From: an uncultured Oscillospiraceae bacterium
GTDB lineage: Bacteria > Bacillota > Clostridia > Oscillospirales > Oscillospiraceae
Direction: 5' to 3'
Length of the DNA stretch: 5,792 nucleotides
Assembly: GCA_934661715.1 (NCBI GenBank)
Contig: CAKUJL010000104.1
Span: forward strand, 1 to 5,792
A program made the position numbers and the translations under genes. The stretch's first letter is position 1. Each line of letters starts with the position of its first letter. Positions 4,405-5,792 of this stretch are shown here, piece after piece. The notes beneath the pieces are model-generated. The model was not told the origin of the DNA, did not search any database, and saw nothing but the letters and a program-made list of their open reading frames with translations.

Positions 4405-5792
4405 ATGAAGCTGATGATTTTAGACGGCAACAGCATCATCAACCGCGCGTTTTACGGCGTGCGCCTGCTCAGCACGAAGGACGGGCTGTACACGAACGCG
4501 ATCTACGGATTTTTGAATATTTTAGAGCGTCTGCGCAATGACGAGCAGCCCGACGCGCTGTGCGTTGCGTTCGACCTCAAAGCGCCGACCTTCCGGCACC
4601 TGGCCTTTGAGGGCTACAAGGCCACGCGCCACGCGATGCCGGACGAGCTTGCGATGCAGATGCCCATTATGAAGGAAGTTCTGACCGCCATGAACATCCC
4701 CATCTACGAGTGTGAGGGCTGGGAAGCGGACGACATTCTGGGCACGGTCGGAGAAATCTGTTCGCGCGAAGGAAAAAACTGCGTCATCGTCACAGGAGAC
4801 CGCGATTCGTTACAGCTTGTGAGCGAACACGTGACGGTCAAGCTCGTGACGAGCAAGGCCGGTCAGACGCTCACGACGAACTACACGTCCGAGGTCTTCC
4901 GCGCGGAATACGGCTTCGAGCCTGAGCGGCTGGTCGACCTCAAGAGCCTCATGGGAGACAGCTCGGATAACATTCCGGGCGTAGCCGGTGTGGGGCCCAA
5001 GACCGCGACGGGGCTTCTTGTGCAATACGGCACGCTGGACGGCATTTACGAGCACCTGTCGGAGATCAAGGAATCCGTGCGCAAAAAGCTGGAAAAGGAC
5101 CGCGAACAGGCGTACCTGTCCTACGATCTGGCGACCATCCGCAAAAACGCGCCCATCGAGTTTGTGCCCGAGCAGAACAAGGTGCAGCCGGTCGACAATG
5201 ACGCGCTGTATGACCTTTTCCGGAAGCTCGAATTCACGCGCCTGATGAGCCGGTACAGCCTCCACGCGCCGCAGGAAAAGCCGAAGACCCTGGAAACGGT
5301 CGAGACCGGCGTTGCCTGCGAAACCGTCACCGACCCTGCGCAGGCACGGGGAATCGCGAATAAACTCGCGGAAGAAGATTATGTGAACCTTATTGCCGCG
5401 GAAGACCTGTCCATGATCGCTGTGGAAACAGAAGATACGGGCTACTTTTTTACCGGCGAGGCGGCCGCGGACAAAGACTTTATGTCAACTCTCTTCGGCG
5501 CGTCCGTCAGGAAGGTCACGCACGACTGCAAGCCCCTGATGCGTGTGCTTTTGGAGCGCGGACTGCCGGCTGGGGGCTTCCTCTTCGACACGGCGCTGGC
5601 CGCCTACGATCTGGATGCAACGCGCGGCGAATACAAACTGGACGACGTGTTCGAGCAGTACTGCGGCGCACAAATTGGATACGCCGATGAGAAGACCGTC
5701 GGAGAAGCTGCGGCAAAGGAAGCGGCGCTGCGGGCAGAAGCGGCGGCGGTGGCGGCACTGTATACGGTCTTGCCCGGAAAGCTCCGGGACGC
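4405..5792 (+). CDS. polA: DNA polymerase I (PolA), 3' end cut off
   Basis: Pol I fills gaps, removes RNA primers and helps DNA repair. The frame is open from ATG 4405 to the window end (462 full codons); the polymerase domain lies beyond it. GGGAG (4393-4397) sits 7 bases before the ATG. Residues 1 to about 290 are the 5'-3' nuclease: DGNS (7-10) with R14, FDLKAPTFRH (56-65), YKATR (71-75), the metal-site GWEADD (105-110), TGDRD (130-134) and MGDSSDNIPG (183-192), then the helix-hairpin-helix VAGVGPKTA (193-201). The metal-binding acidic residues of this domain all appear present (D7, E107, D109, D110, D132, D134, D185, D188). Residues about 300-462 match the 3'-5' exonuclease fold, including FDTALAAYDLD (582-type position at residues 394-404), but lack the expected catalytic acidic motifs, so proofreading is probably lost, as in Bacillus-type Pol I. 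This separate transcription unit is unrelated to cysteine. The identity is secure. Confidence 0.96.
   Translation, partial: MKLMILDGNSIINRAFYGVRLLSTKDGLYTNAIYGFLNILERLRNDEQPDALCVAFDLKAPTFRHLAFEGYKATRHAMPDELAMQMPIMKEVLTAMNIPIYECEGWEADDILGTVGEICSREGKNCVIVTGDRDSLQLVSEHVTVKLVTSKAGQTLTTNYTSEVFRAEYGFEPERLVDLKSLMGDSSDNIPGVAGVGPKTATGLLVQYGTLDGIYEHLSEIKESVRKKLEKDREQAYLSYDLATIRKNAPIEFVPEQNKVQPVDNDALYDLFRKLEFTRLMSRYSLHAPQEKPKTLETVETGVACETVTDPAQARGIANKLAEEDYVNLIAAEDLSMIAVETEDTGYFFTGEAAADKDFMSTLFGASVRKVTHDCKPLMRVLLERGLPAGGFLFDTALAAYDLDATRGEYKLDDVFEQYCGAQIGYADEKTVGEAAAKEAALRAEAAAVAALYTVLPGKLRD

Noticed and set aside
4341..4541. 66-codon plus-strand open frame overlapping the polA start
   Set aside because: It begins in the polA promoter, lacks its own ribosome binding site, and runs out of frame with the clear 5' nuclease domain.
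1..5792. Mobile elements, CRISPR, tRNA or rRNA genes, phage or defence genes
   Set aside because: No terminal inverted repeats, transposase or integrase motifs, regularly spaced repeats or cloverleaf-forming sequence was found. Gene content is core metabolism throughout.

Overview
This window is an ordinary housekeeping stretch of a low-GC-lineage but GC-rich Firmicute. The best guess is a Clostridia member of the Oscillospiraceae/Ruminococcaceae type. The reasons are a Gram-positive T-box leader in front of cysteine genes, strong GGAGG-type ribosome binding sites, a TTG start, a RimO of clostridial type, and strong preference for G/C-ending codons. The family-level placement is inference from gene content and style; no database was consulted. 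All genes are on the + strand.

Layout. Bases 2-1339 are the 3' part of rimO, the radical-SAM methylthiotransferase of ribosomal protein S12; its true start lies before the window. Its last 17 bases overlap the start of pgsA (1323-1868), a membrane phosphatidylglycerophosphate synthase. The pgsA stop codon overlaps the -35 box of a strong promoter (1865-1893). An 18-bp perfect palindrome fills this promoter's spacer. Bases 1894-2197 contain no gene. They hold a transcribed leader: a short hairpin region, then a complete T-box riboswitch (about 1956-2161) with a UGC cysteine specifier, a UGGA tRNA-acceptor-binding bulge, an antiterminator and an overlapping intrinsic terminator.

Behind the T-box come cysE (serine O-acetyltransferase, 2198-2806, TTG start) and cysS (cysteinyl-tRNA synthetase, 2823-4274), separated by 16 bases. 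They form one cysteine-supply and cysteine-charging operon. When uncharged tRNA-Cys accumulates, the T-box should let transcription proceed, raising both cysteine synthesis and tRNA charging. An intrinsic terminator (4288-4317) closes the operon. A new extended -10 promoter (4324-4352) then starts polA (DNA polymerase I, 4405 to beyond the window end), of which the 5' nuclease domain and most of a degenerate 3'-5' exonuclease-like domain are visible.

I found no mobile element, CRISPR array, tRNA or rRNA gene, and no sign of a previously undescribed multi-gene system. The points most worth a second look are regulatory: the palindrome inside the cysE promoter, which suggests control of initiation on top of T-box attenuation; the specifier loop, which has two extra nucleotides; and the divergent CysRS subtype.
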